A stretch of 64,000 nt of DNA, from NCBI RefSeq assembly GCF_001661965.1, contig NZ_LYWZ01000027.1, positions 62,001 through 126,000 of the forward strand. The letters are read 5' to 3'. The notes below the pieces were generated by a model. That model had not been told where the DNA came from, did no database searches, and saw only the letters and a program-made list of their open reading frames with translations. Shown here in pieces: positions 34,352 to 43,220 of the stretch (the stretch's first letter is position 1; every line of letters begins with the position of its first letter). Source of the DNA: Croceicoccus mobilis. GTDB taxonomy: Bacteria > Pseudomonadota > Alphaproteobacteria > Sphingomonadales > Sphingomonadaceae. Made by a program: the position numbers and the translations under genes.

Positions 34352-35641
34352 TCAATTCCGGGAATTCGTGGGGGATGCGGCAGCGGTTGCCGCTTCGGTG
34401 GGGGCCTCGGGAAGGATCTCCTGACCCTCCATCGCGGGCTTGTCCGCACCCTTGTTCATGTTCTGCATGTGATGGGCAGAGACGGCAGCGCGGGCCTTGG
34501 CGCGCACCTTTTCCAGTTCGCGCATATGCTCGGCGCTGGGGTTGCCGGTGATGGCGACCGATTTATCGCGGCCGTATTTGTCATAGGTCAGCAGGTCGGC
34601 GCTGACCATTTCGTGGCCTTCACCATCTTCGCCGGCACCCTCTTCACCGGCATGTCCGGCAGCGGCCCTGGCGTCCATCGCCATGATCTCGTCCTGACAA
34701 AGCTTGCCCGGCGCGACGCACATGTTGAGGATCGCCTGATAAAGCGCCGGATCGACCGAGCCGAAATGCATCGTCGGATCCGCCTCGCTCGGCTTTTCGA
34801 GTTCGAGATAGGCCGCGCGGGTCAGTTCGCCGCGGTTCTCGATATCACGGTCCGAAAAGGCCGAAGTATCCGCGCCCGCCTTCACCCGGCCCGCCCAGTC
34901 GGCGAACTCTTCGTCCGAAACCGACACCAGCGGGAAGCGCATGTTCGGGAAGCCCGCGCCCGAATAATTGGCGGAGAAGCCGACCGACTTCACGTTTTCG
35001 TTCATGACGGCGTGAAGCTTCGTCTCCATGCCCGGCATCGCATAGATCTGGCCCGCCATGGCCGGAACGTAAAAGGAGTTCATCACCGTGGCGGAGGTAA
35101 TCTTGAAATTGAGCGGACGGCCCGTGGGGACGACCAGCTCGTTCACCGTGGCGATGCCCTGATCGGGATAGATGAACAGCCATTTCCAATCGAGCGCGAC
35201 GACTTCGACCGTCAGCGGCTCCTGGTCCTCGGCCACCCTGGTCGCGGCATCGATCCGCTCAATCGGGCGATAAGGGTCGAGGAGATGCGTGCCCACCCAT
35301 GTCAGCGCGCCAAGCGCGATGATGATCAGCAGCGGCGCGGCCCAGATCAGCAGTTCGAGCTGGGTCGAGTGATCCCAGTCGGGATCGTATTTCGCGTCCT
35401 TGTTCGAGGCGCGGTAATGCCATGCGAACCAGGCCGTGGCGGCCATCACCGGGATGATGATCAGCAGCATCAGATAGGTCGAATGAACGACGAGATCGCC
35501 TTGCTGCTGTGCGACATCACCGGCGGGGTCCAGCACCACGGTGCCACAGCCGCCCAGTGCCGCGGCAAGCGCGGTGACGCTGGTGATTCGCAGATAAGTC
35601 CAGCTTTTGCGCCGGTTTTGGGGGATGAGGGAGCGGGTCAT
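34352..35641 (-). CDS. cyoA: Cytochrome o ubiquinol oxidase subunit II, lipoprotein
   Basis: A 429-residue subunit II. It starts at ATG 35641 after a GAGGGAG-type region. The lipobox ALGGC ends at Cys32, as in E. coli CyoA. Two helices follow, then the cupredoxin domain ([40 protein letters not shown]) without CuA ligands, as expected for quinol oxidases. The C-terminal 100 residues are longer than in E. coli and are acidic then Ala-rich ([30 protein letters not shown]). An FNR-like palindrome lies 59 bases upstream of the start. Confidence 0.94.
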   Translation of the reverse strand: MTRSLIPQNRRKSWTYLRITSVTALAAALGGCGTVVLDPAGDVAQQQGDLVVHSTYLMLLIIIPVMAATAWFAWHYRASNKDAKYDPDWDHSTQLELLIWAAPLLIIIALGALTWVGTHLLDPYRPIERIDAATRVAEDQEPLTVEVVALDWKWLFIYPDQGIATVNELVVPTGRPLNFKITSATVMNSFYVPAMAGQIYAMPGMETKLHAVMNENVKSVGFSANYSGAGFPNMRFPLVSVSDEEFADWAGRVKAGADTSAFSDRDIENRGELTRAAYLELEKPSEADPTMHFGSVDPALYQAILNMCVAPGKLCQDEIMAMDARAAAGHAGEEGAGEDGEGHEMVSADLLTYDKYGRDKSVAITGNPSAEHMRELEKVRAKARAAVSAHHMQNMNKGADKPAMEGQEILPEAPTEAATAAASPTNSRN

Positions 35642-35699
35642 GGCGCTGCGCCTAGACCCGTGCTGCGAATGCGAACATAGGACATTTTGTCCAATGTCA

Positions 35700-35713
35700 T
35701 TGATCGCGGTCAA
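35700..35713. promoter_or_regulatory. FNR/FixK-type palindrome upstream of cyoA
   Basis: TTGATCGCGGTCAA, one base from the consensus TTGAT-N4-ATCAA, in the divergent gap between cyoA (minus, start 35641) and the MFS gene (plus, start 35813). It could let an FNR/FixK-type regulator repress or activate cyo under low oxygen. No such regulator is in the window. Confidence 0.45.
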
Positions 35714-35812
35714 AGTTGATATGGCCCGCGAACACGAATCGTCCGGCGTTGCCCCGCCCATGGTAAAAGGGGCACGACGCCCCCGTACCGGAACGAGGCC
35801 GAACCTGAGATC

Positions 35813-37126
35813 ATGAGCAGTCTTTCCCCGACCCGCGAAGCGATGGGCCTTCCCATCTTCAAGGAAAAACACAAGCCTTCACCGGCCGAGATTTCGATCG
35901 GGGTGATCATCGGCCGCACGTCCGAATTCTTCGACTTCTTCGTCTATGCCATCGCATCGGTGCTGGTGTTCCCGCGCCTGTTCTTCCCCTTTGTCGATGC
36001 GCTGACGGGCACGCTCTGGTCCTTCGCGATCTTCGCCCTCGCCTTCATCGCGCGGCCCGTGGGTTCGCTGGTCTTCATGGGCGTCGACCGGGCTTATGGC
36101 CGCGGCACGAAGCTGACGATCGCGCTGTTCCTCTTGGGCGGATCGACCGCGGCCATCGCTTTCCTGCCTTCGTATGAAACGGCGGGGATGACCTCGATCT
36201 ATCTCCTCATCCTTTTCCGTCTGGGTCAGGGTTTCGCGCTCGGCGGCACGTGGGATGGCCTCGCCTCGCTGCTTGCCCTGAATGCGCCTGAGAACAAGCG
36301 CGGCTGGTATGCGATGATCCCGCAGCTAGGCGCGCCGATCGGCCTGATCGTTGCCTCCGTCCTCTTCGCCTTCATGAAAAGCTCGATGTCGGAAGCCGAC
36401 TTCCTGAGCTGGGGCTGGCGCTATCCCTTCTTCGTGGCCTTTGCGATCAACGTGGTGGCGCTGTTCGCCCGCCTGCGCATCGTGGTGACCGAAGAGTTCG
36501 AGAACCTCTTCGTGTCCAAGGACCTGCAGCCGGTCAGCGTGATGAACACGCTGAAGACCGAATGGCGCACCATCGTAGTCGGCGCTTTCGCTCCGCTCGC
36601 CAGCTTCGCGCTGTTCCACATGGTCACCGTGTTCCCGCTGTCATGGGTCTACCTTTTCACCGAGGAAGGCCCGACCCACTTCCTTCTGATCGAGGCGCTG
36701 GCCGCCGCTGTCGGCGTGTTCGCCGTGGTCGCATCGGGCCGGCTTGCCGACAAGCTTGGCCGCCGCACGCTGCTGGGCGGCTGCGCGGTGGGTATCGCGG
36801 TGTTTTCGGGCTTCGGCCCGCAGTTGCTCGATGCCGGACGCGCGGGTGAGATCGCCTTCATGGTGATCGGCTTCATCCTGCTCGGCCTCGCCTTCGGCCA
36901 GTCGTCGGGCGTGGTGTCCTCCGAATTCCAGACCGAACACCGCTATACCGGCTCGGCGCTGACCAGCGACCTTTCCTGGCTCATCGGCGCAGGCTTCGCG
37001 CCGCTGGCCGCGCTGCTGCTATCGGTCAATTTCGGGCTGCTGGCATCGGGCGCCTATCTGCTGTCGGGCGCGCTGGCGACGCTGGGTGCGCTATGGCTGA
37101 ACAAGGAATTGGCCAGCAGGAAGTAA
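35813..37126 (+). CDS. MFS transporter, metabolite:H+ symporter (MHS) type
   Basis: A 437-residue transporter with about twelve helices. The first helix region EISIGVIIGRTSEFFDFFVY is typical of the MHS family (proline/shikimate/alpha-ketoglutarate permeases), as is the loop FMGVDRAYGRGTKLTIALFL with the conserved Arg/Gly after helix 2, and GRLADKLGRRTLL after helix 8. Charged residues in helix 1 fit a proton symporter. Substrate cannot be assigned. It is transcribed away from cyoA and ends in a strong terminator. Confidence 0.85.
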   Translation: MSSLSPTREAMGLPIFKEKHKPSPAEISIGVIIGRTSEFFDFFVYAIASVLVFPRLFFPFVDALTGTLWSFAIFALAFIARPVGSLVFMGVDRAYGRGTKLTIALFLLGGSTAAIAFLPSYETAGMTSIYLLILFRLGQGFALGGTWDGLASLLALNAPENKRGWYAMIPQLGAPIGLIVASVLFAFMKSSMSEADFLSWGWRYPFFVAFAINVVALFARLRIVVTEEFENLFVSKDLQPVSVMNTLKTEWRTIVVGAFAPLASFALFHMVTVFPLSWVYLFTEEGPTHFLLIEALAAAVGVFAVVASGRLADKLGRRTLLGGCAVGIAVFSGFGPQLLDAGRAGEIAFMVIGFILLGLAFGQSSGVVSSEFQTEHRYTGSALTSDLSWLIGAGFAPLAALLLSVNFGLLASGAYLLSGALATLGALWLNKELASRK

Positions 37127-37153
37127 GACCTGCTCGCCACGGCCTAAAGAAAA

Positions 37154-37187
37154 GGCGCCGCGCAGCTGATGCTGCCGGCGCCTTTTT
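37154..37187. terminator. Bidirectional intrinsic terminator
   Basis: GGCGCCG / CGGCGCC with inner GCAGC / GCTGC and a TGAT loop; TTTTT on the right and a run of A on the left. It separates the MFS gene from the converging DUF1178 gene. Confidence 0.9.
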
Positions 37188-37208
37188 CTTGTGCCTCTAT
37201 GCCGTAGA

Positions 37209-37727
37209 TCAGTTCATCGCTTCGGGAGGGCCGACCGGGAACGGCAGCGGGGCGATGTCGATGCCTTCATCCACCAGCTCGGCCGCTTCCTCGCGGCTGG
37301 TCTGGCCGTGGATCGCCTCCACCTCGCGCTCACCATAATGCATGGCACGGGCTTCCTCGGCGAAATCATTGCCGACCCATTTGGATTTCGAAAGCACCTT
37401 CTGCTGCATCGCGGCCATCGAGATCAGCGCCTTCTTCGCCTCATCCGTCAGATGGGTCATCGCCGGAACCGGTGCGGATGCTGGCGGCGCAGGTGCCTCG
37501 CCATGCGTCGGGTCAGGCTGCGCAGGGGCGGACACGGGGCGCGCGTCGATCTGGTTGCCCTTACGGCCGACTGCCGGCGCCATCACCGCCTTCTCCACCT
37601 GATGGCTGCCGCAATGCGGGCAGCACAGCAGGCCGGTGTCACGCTGATGTTCGAAATCGGCGGACGAGCGGAACCAGCCCTCGAACCGATGGTCGGCGTT
37701 ACAGCAGCGGAGGTCGAAAACGATCAT
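37209..37727 (-). CDS. DUF1178 family protein
   Basis: A 172-residue protein that begins with the DUF1178 signature: MIVFDLRCCNADHRFEGWFR, then SSADFEHQRDTGLLCCPHCG. The Cys pairs suggest a zinc ribbon (CC near residue 8, CCPHC near 35). The middle is Ala/Pro-rich and the C-terminal half (LTDEAKKALISMAAMQQKVL; WVGNDFAEEARAMHYGE) is helical. Function is not known. It is followed on the same strand by the preceding nitrilase and glutaredoxin genes, an order common in alphaproteobacteria. Confidence 0.88.
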   Translation of the reverse strand: MIVFDLRCCNADHRFEGWFRSSADFEHQRDTGLLCCPHCGSHQVEKAVMAPAVGRKGNQIDARPVSAPAQPDPTHGEAPAPPASAPVPAMTHLTDEAKKALISMAAMQQKVLSKSKWVGNDFAEEARAMHYGEREVEAIHGQTSREEAAELVDEGIDIAPLPFPVGPPEAMN

Positions 37728-37768
37728 GGTTGCGGCGACTTAGCGATGCCAAGCGAAAGCGCAATGGC

Positions 37769-38599
37769 CTATTTGGTTAATGTGCGCCTGTTTGCGAGCG
37801 ATGGCAACTGCCGCCGCACCTCGGCGATGCGGGCCGGATCGATCTCGGCGAAACCGACACCGGGGCCCTCTTCGCCCATGTCGAGCAGCACCTCGCCCCA
37901 TGGGTCGACGACCAGCGAATGGCCATATGTCTTGCGCCCGTCCTCATGCTCTCCCACCTGCGCGGCGGCGATGACATATGCCGACGCCTCCACCGCGCGG
38001 GCGCGCAGCAGCAGGTGCCAATGGGCGCGTCCGGTGGGCCGGGTAAAGGACGCGGGACAAGCGATGGCATCGCAGCGGCGATTGCCCAGTTCCTCCCACA
38101 AGGCGGGAAAACGCATGTCATAGCAGATCGCGAATCCAATCCGGCCCAGTGGCGTGTCGGCGGTGACGACATCCTCGCCCGACGCAAACCCGTTCGATTC
38201 GCGCCAGCTTTCGCCGGACCCGCCATCGTCGAGATCGACATCGAACATGTGGATCTTGTCATATCGCGCCGCGATTTCGCCCGCAGGCGTGATCAGCAGC
38301 GAGCGGTTCGCCCAGCGCCCGTCGCCGCCGTCGGGCCTCACCGCGATCGAACCCAGCGCGATCCAGATGCCATGCGCCTTGGCCGCCACCTGCATCGCGG
38401 CCAGCGCCCTGTCCTCGCCCTCGCTTGTCACGCTGACGGCCGCGCGTTTGCGATCGCGGTCGAGCAGGCTCGACATCTCCGGCGTGAACAGCATTTGCGC
38501 CCCGCCTGCCGCCGCCTCTTCGACCGCCGTTTCCAGCGCGGCGATATTGGCGGCGAGATCGATGCCGGTATTGGCCTGATAGAGCGCGATCCGGGTCAT
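37769..38599 (-). CDS. Carbon-nitrogen hydrolase (nitrilase superfamily, Nit1/Nit2-like)
   Basis: A 276-residue amidase-like enzyme with the Glu-Lys-Cys triad: Glu in MLFTPEMSSLL, Lys in ARYDKIHMFDVDL and Cys in GFAICYDMRFP. The segment IHMFDVDLDDGGSGESWRES matches Nit2/omega-amidase and deaminated-glutathione amidase relatives. It lies nine bases after grxC, so a role in glutathione repair is reasonable. Exact substrate is unproven. Confidence 0.85.
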   Translation of the reverse strand: MTRIALYQANTGIDLAANIAALETAVEEAAAGGAQMLFTPEMSSLLDRDRKRAAVSVTSEGEDRALAAMQVAAKAHGIWIALGSIAVRPDGGDGRWANRSLLITPAGEIAARYDKIHMFDVDLDDGGSGESWRESNGFASGEDVVTADTPLGRIGFAICYDMRFPALWEELGNRRCDAIACPASFTRPTGRAHWHLLLRARAVEASAYVIAAAQVGEHEDGRKTYGHSLVVDPWGEVLLDMGEEGPGVGFAEIDPARIAEVRRQLPSLANRRTLTK

Positions 38600-38608
38600 G
38601 CGCGGCGC

Positions 38609-38875
38609 TTACAACCCCAGCATCGGGTCAAGCTTGCCCTCGCGGTTCAGGCCCATCATCTCGTCACAGCCGCCGATGGCTTCGTCGTCGATGAAGATTT
38701 GCGGCACGGTGCGCGCGCCGGGCTTGCGCTCTGCCATTTCGGCGCGCTTGGCACGGTCCATGGTCACGTCATATTCGGTGTAATCGACGCCCTTGTCCTT
38801 CAACAGCGCGATGGCGCGGTGGCAATAGGGGCAGCCAAACTGGGTGTAGATCTCGACCTTTGCGGACTGGCTCAT
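38609..38875 (-). CDS. grxC: Glutaredoxin 3
   Basis: An 88-residue glutaredoxin with the dithiol site CPYC (FGCPYCHRAIALL), the TVPQIFIDDEAIGG cis-Pro loop and GCDEMMGLNREGKLD. It reduces mixed disulfides with glutathione. It is immediately followed by the nitrilase-like gene and then DUF1178. Confidence 0.95.
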   Translation of the reverse strand: MSQSAKVEIYTQFGCPYCHRAIALLKDKGVDYTEYDVTMDRAKRAEMAERKPGARTVPQIFIDDEAIGGCDEMMGLNREGKLDPMLGL

Positions 38876-39021
38876 AAAATTCCTTCAAATTCTCGGTTCG
38901 CGCCCGTCAACCGGGCACTTGAAACACGGATTTTCCCGCACCAGATAACAACTGCGCAAACCCATGCCGGTTTCGGATGGAGGCGCGCAAAGTTCGGCAG
39001 GAGCCGCGGATGCCCGATTGA

Positions 39022-39080
39022 TGGGGTCCGTTCCCGGGGAAAACAACCGGGCCTGCGAAAGATTGCTTCATTTGGAGGAT
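39022..39080 (+). promoter_or_regulatory. ROSE-type RNA thermometer of the Hsp20 gene
   Basis: The last hairpin pairs ATTGCTTC (39062-39069) with GGAGGAT (39074-39080) over an ATTT loop, leaving one bulged G in the TTGCT strand and hiding the Shine-Dalgarno GGAGG. This is the hallmark of ROSE elements found before small heat-shock genes in alphaproteobacteria. A second hairpin, CCCGG / CCGGG (39033-39051), lies upstream. Melting on heat would expose the ribosome-binding site. Confidence 0.75.
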
Positions 39081-39085
39081 TTGAC

Positions 39086-39559
39086 ATGAACCGTTTTGAT
39101 TTCACCCCCTATCGCCGGACCACTGTCGGTTTCGACCGTCTGTTCGACCTGCTTGAGAATACCGCGCGCAATCAGGGCGACAATTATCCGCCCTTCAATA
39201 TCGAGCGCCGCGGCGAGAATGCGTATCGCATCACGCTTGCCGTTGCGGGTTTCAAGCCGGAAGACATCGACATCACCGCGCAGCAGAACATGCTGACCGT
39301 CAAGGGTATCAAGCCCGAGGACGCGGAAGACCGCGAGTTCCTGCATGTCGGCATCGCCCAGCGCGGGTTTGAGCGCCGGTTCGAACTGGCTGACCACGTC
39401 TTTGTCAAGGACGCGCAGCTTGCCGACGGCCTGCTGGTCGTTGAACTGGTGCGTGAAGTGCCCGAAGCGATGAAGCCCAAGAAGATCGCGGTGAACGGCG
39501 CCAAGAAGCTGTCCGTGGTCGAAGGTGGCGACGACAATAAGGGAGAGCAGGCTGCCTGA
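39086..39559 (+). CDS. Small heat-shock protein, Hsp20/IbpA type
   Basis: A 157-residue alpha-crystallin chaperone that binds unfolding proteins. The N-terminus FDFTPYRRTTVGFDRLFDLL is the IbpA form, followed by NYPPFNIERRGENAYRITLA, the crystallin core to about residue 125, with GFERRFELADHVFVKDAQL. The C-terminal IxI-like motif is KKIAV. The start at 39086 follows GGAGG by seven bases, and that site is paired in the ROSE hairpin. Confidence 0.94.
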   Translation: MNRFDFTPYRRTTVGFDRLFDLLENTARNQGDNYPPFNIERRGENAYRITLAVAGFKPEDIDITAQQNMLTVKGIKPEDAEDREFLHVGIAQRGFERRFELADHVFVKDAQLADGLLVVELVREVPEAMKPKKIAVNGAKKLSVVEGGDDNKGEQAA

Positions 39560-39594
39560 TTTCCCGTAAGGCAGTCTCATTCCAGCTCTTTGGG

Positions 39595-39626
39595 GGGCGC
39601 GGCAGCATTACCTGCCGCGCCCTTTT
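39595..39626 (+). terminator. Intrinsic terminator after the Hsp20 gene
   Basis: A perfect 11-pair stem, GGGCGCGGCAG / CTGCCGCGCCC, loop CATTAC, followed by TTTT. Confidence 0.9.
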
Positions 39627-39703
39627 CATTTGCGCTCTTGCCTTATCGCGCCTCCCGCCTTAGCCGCCCCGGCGAACACACGCATTCTTCCGGAGCTGCC
39701 CCA

Positions 39704-41014
39704 ATGGTCCCACGTTACGCCCGCCCCGCCATGACCGCGATCTGGGAGCCGGAGGCGAAATACGCCATCTGGTTCGAACTGGAAGCACACGCGACCGAGA
39801 AGCTGGGCGAACTGGGCGTTGTGCCCCCGTCGGCAGCGAAGGCGCTGTGGGACTGGTGGGCGACGAACCCGAAGATCGACGTCGAGGCGATTGACGCGAT
39901 CGAGGCGGTGACCAAGCATGACGTGATCGCCTTCCTCACATGGGTTGCTGAAAACGTGGGCGATGAAGCCCGCTTCATGCACCAAGGCATGACCAGCTCC
40001 GACGTACTCGACACCACGCTGGCCGTGCAACTCGACCGTGCCGCCGCGATCCTTCTGGAAGATCTCGACAAGCTCCTCGCCGCGATCAAGACCCGTGCCG
40101 AGGAACACAAATACACGCCCACCATCGGCCGCAGCCATGGCATTCACGCAGAGCCGGTGACCTTCGGTCTGAAGATGGCGGAAGCCTATGCCGAATTCTC
40201 GCGCTGCAAGGAGCGCCTTGAATTCGCGCGCAAAGAAATCGCCACCTGCGCGATTTCGGGCGCGGTCGGCACCTTCGCCAATATCGACCCCAGCGTCGAA
40301 GCCTATGTCGCCGAGAAGATGGGCCTTTCGATCGAGCCCGTTTCGACGCAGGTCATCCCGCGCGACCGGCATGCCATGTTCTTCGCCGTGCTGGGCGTGA
40401 TCGCATCGTCGATCGAACGCCTCGCCGTCGAAGTCCGCCATTTGCAGCGCACCGAGGTCCTGGAGGCCGAGGAATATTTCTCGCCCGGCCAGAAGGGTTC
40501 GTCGGCCATGCCGCACAAGCGCAATCCGGTGCTGACCGAAAACCTCACCGGCCTCGCTCGCGTGGTGCGCGCCGCTGCCGTTCCGGCGATGGAGAACGTG
40601 GCGCTCTGGCATGAGCGCGACATCTCGCACTCCTCGGTTGAGCGTTTCTTTGGCCCCGATGCGACCATCACGCTCGACTTCGCCCTCGCCCGCCTGACCG
40701 GCGTAATCGAGAAGCTGCTCGTTTACCCCGAGCGCATGCAGAAGAACCTCGACCGCATGGGCGGCCTCGTCCATTCGCAGCGCGTGCTGCTGGCGTTGAC
40801 GCAGGCCGGCGTGTCGCGTGAGGACGCCTATCGCCTCGTCCAGCGCAATGCGATGAAGGTGTGGGAGAGCGACGGACAGCTTTCGCTGCTCGACCTCTTG
40901 AAGGGCGACGAGGAAGTGACCGCAGCCCTCACTCCGCAGCAGATCGAGGAGAAGTTCGACCTCGATTATCACTTCAAGCATGTCGACACGATCTTCGCCC
41001 GCGTCTTTGGCTAA
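39704..41014 (+). CDS. purB: Adenylosuccinate lyase
   Basis: Acts twice in purine synthesis, releasing fumarate from SAICAR and from adenylosuccinate. The 436-residue form starts at MVPRYARPAMTAIWEPE, with GGAG eight bases upstream; codons back to 39590 run into the terminator and are not coding. The fumarase/lyase signature GSSAMPHKRNP is present, as are TSSDVLDTTLAVQLDRAA and GRSHGIHAEPVTFGLKM. Confidence 0.96.
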   Translation: MVPRYARPAMTAIWEPEAKYAIWFELEAHATEKLGELGVVPPSAAKALWDWWATNPKIDVEAIDAIEAVTKHDVIAFLTWVAENVGDEARFMHQGMTSSDVLDTTLAVQLDRAAAILLEDLDKLLAAIKTRAEEHKYTPTIGRSHGIHAEPVTFGLKMAEAYAEFSRCKERLEFARKEIATCAISGAVGTFANIDPSVEAYVAEKMGLSIEPVSTQVIPRDRHAMFFAVLGVIASSIERLAVEVRHLQRTEVLEAEEYFSPGQKGSSAMPHKRNPVLTENLTGLARVVRAAAVPAMENVALWHERDISHSSVERFFGPDATITLDFALARLTGVIEKLLVYPERMQKNLDRMGGLVHSQRVLLALTQAGVSREDAYRLVQRNAMKVWESDGQLSLLDLLKGDEEVTAALTPQQIEEKFDLDYHFKHVDTIFARVFG

Positions 41015-41144
41015 GGCCATCTGAAACCGGCGCGATCCCGCCGACGGGCGCAACTCTGGCCAAGCCGGAATTCTGCGCCTAGGATCGCGCCTGTCTCATG
41101 GCGGGCCCCCGCCTGCCAAGCATGCCATCCGAACGGGAGCACAC

Positions 41145-41459
41145 ATGCGAATTCTTCGTACCGGTCTGTGGGTGGTCGTGATCGTGGCGCTTGCGCTGTT
41201 CACGGCCTTCAACTGGACTTCGGTCGATATCCAGATCTGGGAAAACCTGGTGCTGGAGACCAGGCTTCCCGTGCTGATCCTTGCCGCCTTCCTGCTGGGC
41301 TATTTGCCAATGTGGCTGACGCATCGCACCACCACATGGAGATTGAAGCGCCGCATCGCCTCGCTTGAGGCTTCGCAGCGTTCGCTGATCGCCAGCCAGC
41401 AGCCTGCCGTACCGGCGGACCAGACCGTCACCACGCCTGTCGATGAGGCACAGCCATGA
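41145..41459 (+). CDS. LapA-domain (DUF1049) inner-membrane protein
   Basis: A 104-residue membrane protein with two helices (about 8-24 and 40-58), a short periplasmic hairpin (NWTSVDIQIWENLVLETRLP) and a cytoplasmic coiled-coil tail (RLKRRIASLEASQRSL). This is the LapA/YciS plan. A GGGAG lies six bases before the ATG, and its stop overlaps pyrF by four bases. In this family members assist envelope functions; no specific role can be read here. Confidence 0.85.
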   Translation: MRILRTGLWVVVIVALALFTAFNWTSVDIQIWENLVLETRLPVLILAAFLLGYLPMWLTHRTTTWRLKRRIASLEASQRSLIASQQPAVPADQTVTTPVDEAQP

Positions 41460-42130
41460 GCAACCCGATCTTCCTCGCCCTCGACACCCCCACGATAGAG
41501 GGTGCGCGCGACCTAGCCGCCAAGGTGAAGGGCCATATCGGCGGGGTAAAGCTGGGCCTCGAATTCTTTTGCGCGCATGGCCATCACGGCGTGCATGAAA
41601 TAGCAGCGCTCGGCCTGCCGATCTTCCTTGATCTCAAACTGCACGACATCCCGAACACGGTCGCAGGCGCGATGCAGGCGATCCATGTGCTGGAACCGGC
41701 CATCGTCACCATCCACGCATCGGGTGGACGCGCGATGATGGAGGATGCCAAGGCCGCCGCGGGCGAGAATACCAAGGTCGTCGCGGTCTCAATGCTCACC
41801 AGCCTTGACGAAGCGGACCTCGCCGCCACCGGCGTATCGGGCAGCGCGCATGACCAGGTGATGCGCCTTGCCGATCTGGCGCAATCGGCAGGTCTCGACG
41901 GCATCGTGTGTTCCGGCCACGAAGTCGGCGCGGTGCACAAGCAGTGGAAGCATGGCACTTTCGTCGTGCCCGGCCTGCGCCCGGCAGGCGCGACGGTGGG
42001 CGATCAAAAGCGCGTCGTCACTCCGCGCCAGGCGCGAGACGATGGCGCATCGGTGCTGGTGATCGGGCGCCCCATCGCCAAGGCAGAAGACCCGCTGGCC
42101 GCAGCGCGCGCGATCGAGGCAACGCTCTGA
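41456..42130 (+). CDS. pyrF: Orotidine 5'-phosphate decarboxylase
   Basis: Forms UMP from OMP. The 224 residues carry the catalytic D-x-K-x-x-D motif in FLDLKLHDIPNTV, with the partner Lys in VKLGLEFF, and the phosphate loop near PGLRPAGATVGDQKRVVTP and VLVIGRPIAKA. It begins inside the end of the lapA-like gene and is followed after two bases by a secreted hypothetical gene. Confidence 0.96.
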   Translation: MSNPIFLALDTPTIEGARDLAAKVKGHIGGVKLGLEFFCAHGHHGVHEIAALGLPIFLDLKLHDIPNTVAGAMQAIHVLEPAIVTIHASGGRAMMEDAKAAAGENTKVVAVSMLTSLDEADLAATGVSGSAHDQVMRLADLAQSAGLDGIVCSGHEVGAVHKQWKHGTFVVPGLRPAGATVGDQKRVVTPRQARDDGASVLVIGRPIAKAEDPLAAARAIEATL

Positions 42131-42132
42131 TC

Positions 42133-42675
42133 GTGATTTCATTGCTTTTGCCGCTGCTGCTTCAGGCCGCCGCACCCGTCGTTTCCGCTCCTCCCCAAGA
42201 CACTCTCCCGCCCAACACCACCGTGCTGTCCGCGCCGCCGGCAGGGTTCGAATTGCCCGGTTGCTCGCGCGCGATTGCCGGCACGGTCGATGGCGGCTGG
42301 GACCCGACCGACAGCGACATCGCCGCGATGGAACTGGCGCTGTCCGACACGCTGCTCGGCCTTGCGCAGGACGGTGGCTATACGCCGGGTACCGAGAGCC
42401 CCGATCCACTGTCCTATCGCCCCGGCGACGGGCGCTGGCAGCGGGAGATGATCGGCATCACCCGCGATGGCCACCGCATCCTTTACGGCAATTACCTGCC
42501 CATCCGCGCCACCGCCGATGCCATCCGCATGCCGACCAATGTCTGCGACGGCGGGCCGGTGTTCTTCGCTGCCGAATATGACATGGATGCAGGGACCATT
42601 ACGCACCTCTCCTTCAACGGCGCATTGGGTGGCCCGTTCTGGCCGGTCTTTACGCCGGGGGATGCACAGCCGTGA
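42133..42675 (+). CDS. Secreted hypothetical protein
   Basis: A GTG start at 42133, two bases after pyrF, gives 180 residues with a signal peptide (ISLLLPLLLQAAAPVVSA). The mature protein is soluble, with a likely disulfide pair (LPGCSRAIAG and NVCDGGPVFF), GGWDPTDSDIAAMELALSDT and HRILYGNYLP. I do not recognise the family. It overlaps the GNAT gene (GTGA) and lies in a pyr-trp housekeeping string, so it is probably a conserved periplasmic protein of the group. The longer frame back to 41908 overlaps pyrF and is not real. Confidence 0.65.
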   Translation: MISLLLPLLLQAAAPVVSAPPQDTLPPNTTVLSAPPAGFELPGCSRAIAGTVDGGWDPTDSDIAAMELALSDTLLGLAQDGGYTPGTESPDPLSYRPGDGRWQREMIGITRDGHRILYGNYLPIRATADAIRMPTNVCDGGPVFFAAEYDMDAGTITHLSFNGALGGPFWPVFTPGDAQP

Positions 42676-43190
42676 CCGATATTGCCGTCCGCCGCGCCGG
42701 CCCTGCCGATGCGCCCGCGCTGAAGGCCCTGATCGAAAGCGGCTATCGCGGCGATTCCGCCCGTCGGGGCTGGAATCATGAAGCCGATATTCTGGAAGAC
42801 GAGCGTATCGCCCTGTCGGATCTCGAGGAGATGCTGGCCAACCCCGCGATCCATCTGCTGATGGCGGAAAAGGATGACGGCTTGATCGGCTGCATCGCGG
42901 TCACCGACAAGGGCACCAATGATGCGGGCATCCACCGCGCCTATTTCGGCCTGCTCTGCGTCGATCCCACCTTGCAAAGCAGCGGTCTGGGAACGAAGCT
43001 CATGCAGGCAGGTGAAGACGCGGCGCGCCGGTTCGGTGCGAGCGTCATGGAAATCTCGGTCATAGAGAACCGCGATGTGCTGATCGCGTGGTATAGGCGT
43101 AAGGGTTACATGGAGACCGGCAGACGCGAACCCTTTCCCACGCCGCAGGACCCGCCGCTGTTCTTTCGCCTGTTCGAAAAACAGCTATAA
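42672..43190 (+). CDS. GNAT-family N-acetyltransferase
   Basis: A 172-residue acetyltransferase. The acetyl-CoA binding region is LLCVDPTLQSSGLGTKLMQA (motif A, with Q/S-x-x-G-x-G/S) and is followed by VMEISVIENRDVLIAWYRRK, the GNAT motif B with a conserved Tyr. The N-terminal IAVRRAGPADAPALKALIES is standard. The substrate is unknown. The start is GTG overlapping the previous stop. Confidence 0.85.
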   Translation: MTDIAVRRAGPADAPALKALIESGYRGDSARRGWNHEADILEDERIALSDLEEMLANPAIHLLMAEKDDGLIGCIAVTDKGTNDAGIHRAYFGLLCVDPTLQSSGLGTKLMQAGEDAARRFGASVMEISVIENRDVLIAWYRRKGYMETGRREPFPTPQDPPLFFRLFEKQL

Positions 43191-43220
43191 GCGGGCCGGC
43201 GGGAATGGCCTCACGGGCTG

